DNA of 64,000 nucleotides. It comes from Cristatella mucedo. Taxonomy: Eukaryota; Bryozoa; Phylactolaemata; Cristatellidae. Of the stretch, positions 61,370-64,000 are shown piece by piece. Location of the stretch: NCBI GenBank assembly GCA_009760855.2, contig WPIO01000029.1:2187501-2251500 (forward strand), read 5' to 3'. Below the pieces are notes generated by a model. It saw only the letters and a program-made list of their open reading frames with translations. It was not told where the DNA came from and did not search any database. Position numbers and translations under genes: made by a program. How positions within the stretch are numbered: position 1 is the first letter of the stretch; each line of letters begins with the position of its first letter.

Positions 61370-61718
61370 CAGGGAAGAAGACAGAAGAGGAGGAAGGGAG
61401 GGAGGGGAGAGCCAAAGTTATGGGAGCAAGAAAAGATGGGCAGAAGAAACAGAGAAAGGAAGGGGGCGAGGGAAGTAAGGAGGTGAGGGAGGGAGGACGA
61501 AGGGAGAAAGGGATGAAAGAAGGGAAGGAGGGACAGAGAGAAGGAGGGACGGAGGGAGGAAGAGACGGATGCAGATTGGGAGGTGAGGAAGGGATAGAGG
61601 GAGGGAGAGAGGAAGAGAAGGAGGGAGGGAGGGAGGGAGGGAGGGAGTGAGGGACGGACGGAAGAAGGTAGGGGGGGCGGGAGAAACGGAGGGAGTTTGG
61701 GAGGTGAGGAAGGGATGG

Positions 61719-61749
<31 letters not shown>

Positions 61750-62200
61750 GAGACAGGGAGAGGGAGGCAGGGAAGGGGGGGGGGGGGGGGGGGGGGGGAG
61801 GGAGGAAGAGACGGAGGTAGGTTGGGAGGTGAGGAAGGGATAGAGGGAGAGAGAGAGAGAGGAGAGGAGGAAGGGAAGGTGGGAGGGAGGGAGAGAGGAA
61901 GAGAGGGAGGGAGGGACGGAGGGACGGAGGGACGGAGGGAGGGAGGGAGGGAGGGAGGGAGGGAGGGAGGGAGGGAGGGGGGGGGGGGGGGGAGGGAGGG
62001 AGGGAGGGAGGGAGGGAGGGAGGGAGGGAGGGAGGGAGGAGGGAGGGACAAAAGAGGGAGGGAGGGAGGGAGGGAGGGAGGGAGGGACGGAGGGAGGGAG
62101 GGAGGGAGGGAGGGAGAGAGCGAGGGAGAAAAGATGGAAAAGAGGGAGGTAGAGGGAGGCGGTAGGGAGGAAAGGAGGGAGGGAGCGAAGGAGGGTCAAA
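61370..62200. repeat. Long (GGGA)n purine tract with G-runs
   Basis: About 830 nt almost purely purine on plus, built from GGGA with islands of GACGGA, and two long G-runs near 61776-61798 and 61977-61992. Long Pro/Ser frames on minus are artefacts. The tract could form triplex or quadruplex structures. Confidence 0.95.
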
Positions 62201-62432
62201 AAAGAATGCATCTATAATGATGGACAAAGTCATACAGTCACTGACATTGATAGGTAAATTTACTTCATGATGCTAGTAAATAACTTAATAGAGCTCTTTT
62301 CTGCCAATACTTGATTGAATCAGCGTAGGGATAGATCACGTCTGTGAGGAAAGCAAGACTTCATGCTAAGGAACGCTCGATTGTTGTTACTTTTGAACGA
62401 TAGAAAGCTTCTGTTCGTGGTGCATCGGCAGA

Positions 62433-62891
62433 ATGGAAGCAGCAGCTAAGCACTCTTTGCCTGGTAAGTGAATGTAAATTTTGAGCGATTATTTTATGCG
62501 GCCAGTTGGTTTCCTTCCTCTCCTTAAGGCGACACTAAGTTCCTTCGTATGCTGGCGAACTAACGCGTCCAATGAGCCGTGATGTGCTAAAGAGCATTCC
62601 TCGATGGCGATGGCGGATTAACAGATTGACAGATAGTCGGCCACGTAATCTTTGCTAGATAATGATTTGAATCGTAGCTATTCAGCACCCTCGAGATGCG
62701 CTACGTGTCTCTTCTCTTTCGGCTATAGCACACTGCCTCCAGCTGTCTTTTTATACATAATTTTAGCACCCATGGATACGCAGGAGCTTCGCAAAGGCCA
62801 AAGGTCAAACTCGATTCAGCCTCAACGGCTCAACTCGCTGCAAGCGGGCTCTAGTGCTACTGACCGGAGAAAAAGCACGCTTGTCGCTAAG
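62433..62891 (+). CDS. Putative 5' end of an unidentified plus-strand gene (two exons)
   Basis: Exon 1 (62433-62463) starts ATG and reads MEAAAKHSLP to a strong GTAAGTG donor in phase 1. Exon 2 (62767-62891), after an ATTTTAG acceptor, continues in the matching phase (APMDTQELRKGQRSN, then a Ser/Gln-rich stretch and RRKSTLVAK) to a GTATTT donor in phase 0. The two pieces give 52 codons of low-complexity, basic protein with no family I recognise. Translation could instead start at the second ATG (62772). The gene would diverge from PIPOX, about 3.5 kb away. Downstream exons were not found in the remaining 1.1 kb. Confidence 0.4.
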
Positions 62892-63120
62892 GTATTTTAA
62901 CATTAAACTTGTGTCAAAAGATCTAGCATCAGAGTTTTCACTCTGTCCATCTCATCAGCTAACGGGGGATCAGCTACCGTATGTATTTGGTGGAAAATGG
63001 TTACATTTTCTTATATTTCCAAGTATTAGTTAAATTTTCGCGCTTCGCAGACATCCGCGTTTTCTTAAAGAGTGCCCACTTTCATATGTAGCAAGCCTAC
63101 ATTTTTGAACGAATCTAGAG

Positions 63121-63148
63121 GCTATCCTGGGCTGTGACCCAGGATAGC
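63121..63148. repeat. Perfect 11-bp inverted repeat (hairpin)
   Basis: GCTATCCTGGG, 6-nt loop CTGTGA, CCCAGGATAGC. A single perfect hairpin in an otherwise featureless stretch. Confidence 0.85.
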
Positions 63149-63379
63149 AGATGTACGCGAAGCGCTGCCGGTCTGGCTTATTGCCAGCAGCGTCTTCGCA
63201 AACCTTTCGCCAACTGTGCACCGAAGACTACAACAAGCACTTAAGGCCAGCATTCAACAAAACTAGCATTACTTAATAATACAGCTCAAAATCTCTGCTT
63301 AATCTCGCGCGTCACCGCAGGTTCCAGTGATGTGGTAGCATTCGGTAAAAGACTCGGACAGGGATTCTATTCATTAGGG

Positions 63380-63960
63380 TGACAACTATAGGTTTCAAAA
63401 CGACTTGCCATTGAATGAGAAACTGCTTACGCTGTCAAGTTCGCCTACTTTTAGCTGAGGAGTTATTCCAAATTTAGGACCTGCCTAGACCAGAGTACGA
63501 CAGCCAATTAGCTCATACTTTTTTCGCATTACGTCTAGATTACTGCAATTCCATGTATTCTTGACTCCGGGCCTGCGCCCTCAATCTTCTGAAACTGGAG
63601 TAAATATTCGCAATTCGTCTGACCTGTGATCAAAATGGCGTACGGGGTAAATTACAACCATCTGCTGTGATGTGTCCCTATCAAACAACGAATCGACTTC
63701 GAAATTCTCTCTCTGGCAAGTCTTTCCACGAGCTACGCAGCCTACGTTTCCGACCTTCTTGCTGGTCCCGCGTCTTGCTCCCGTACCACCCTCTTCTCGA
63801 CTTAGTCTTCTCACCGTTCCTCGCGCTAAACTTTAATCTTTTGGTGATGTAACTTTCAGCTCGCGTGCACCGTAATGCCTGGTAGTCGCTTAAAGGTTAT
63901 GTCACCTCTAACACTGATTTAAGTCTCAGCTAAAGACGCATGTGCTCCGGTCAACTGTCT
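63380..63960 (+). mobile_element. Decayed LINE reverse transcriptase C-terminal relic
   Basis: Order of blocks on plus: AAAACGACTTGCCATTGAAT (LSLDDH region), TTACGTCTAGATTACTGCAA (RLDYCN), TATCAAACAACGAATCGACT (QRIDF), then TTTAAGTCTCAGCTAAAGAC (FKSQLKT). Reading frame is lost. Reaches nearly to the window edge. Confidence 0.55.
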
Positions 63961-64000
63961 CGGCGCCCCAGTGAATTTGTCTTTTTGTTGAGCGTTTTTC

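Noticed and set aside
61260-62233. Long Pro/Ser-rich open frames of 260-280 codons on minus
   Set aside because: They follow entirely from the (GGGA)n repeat, which lacks stop codons in all frames.

Overview
This is a window of animal nuclear DNA, most likely from an invertebrate. The genes are split into short exons with GT/AG borders and multi-kilobase introns. The spaces are packed with decayed non-LTR retrotransposons, tRNA-derived SINEs and microsatellites. I saw no bacterial or organellar features. The phylum cannot be fixed from the sequence.

Two protein genes can be assembled exon by exon on the minus strand, with reading phase matching at every junction. (1) A VPS9D1-like gene runs from 33500 down to about 5143: 14 proposed exons, about 806 codons, with an N-terminal MIT domain and a C-terminal VPS9 domain. 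That architecture predicts a guanine-nucleotide exchange factor for Rab5-type GTPases on endosomes. Its last exon and one 29-base microexon are less certain. (2) A peroxisomal sarcosine/pipecolate oxidase-like gene (PIPOX) runs from 58875 down to 37642: 9 exons, exactly 412 codons plus stop, with an N-terminal Rossmann FAD motif, the flavin-linking cysteine and a C-terminal SQL that resembles a peroxisomal signal. The two genes lie head-to-tail, 4.1 kb apart. On the plus strand at the right edge (62433 onward) there is a likely 5' end of a third, unidentified gene. PIPOX intron 2 also holds an exon-like Cys-rich fragment (minus) and a borealin-like, frame-disrupted fragment (plus).

Two LINE families of the CR1/L2 type account for much of the rest. 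Family A ends in a (CATTA)n tail; its best copy is 39955-42240. Family B ends in a conserved 3' segment followed by (ATT)n; its best copy is 50560-53868, with endonuclease and reverse transcriptase broken by three frameshifts. About two dozen truncated copies are scattered on both strands. tRNA-like SINEs occur in at least two families, twice nested inside LINE fragments. A pogo/Tigger-like DNA element of 807 bp lies at 8121-8927.

Layout: 1-5.1 kb intergenic, with old LINE/SINE and a GA tract; 5.1-33.5 kb VPS9D1 with repeat-filled introns; 33.5-37.5 kb intergenic; 37.6-58.9 kb PIPOX, with LINE A inside intron 5 and LINE B inside intron 2; 59-62.4 kb intergenic, with a 21-bp minisatellite and a long GGGA purine tract; 62.4-64 kb start of a plus-strand gene, then an old LINE fragment. 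I found no defence island, CRISPR array or clearly novel multi-gene system. The most notable point is that the LINE A tail directly abuts, and appears to supply, the splice donor of PIPOX intron 5.
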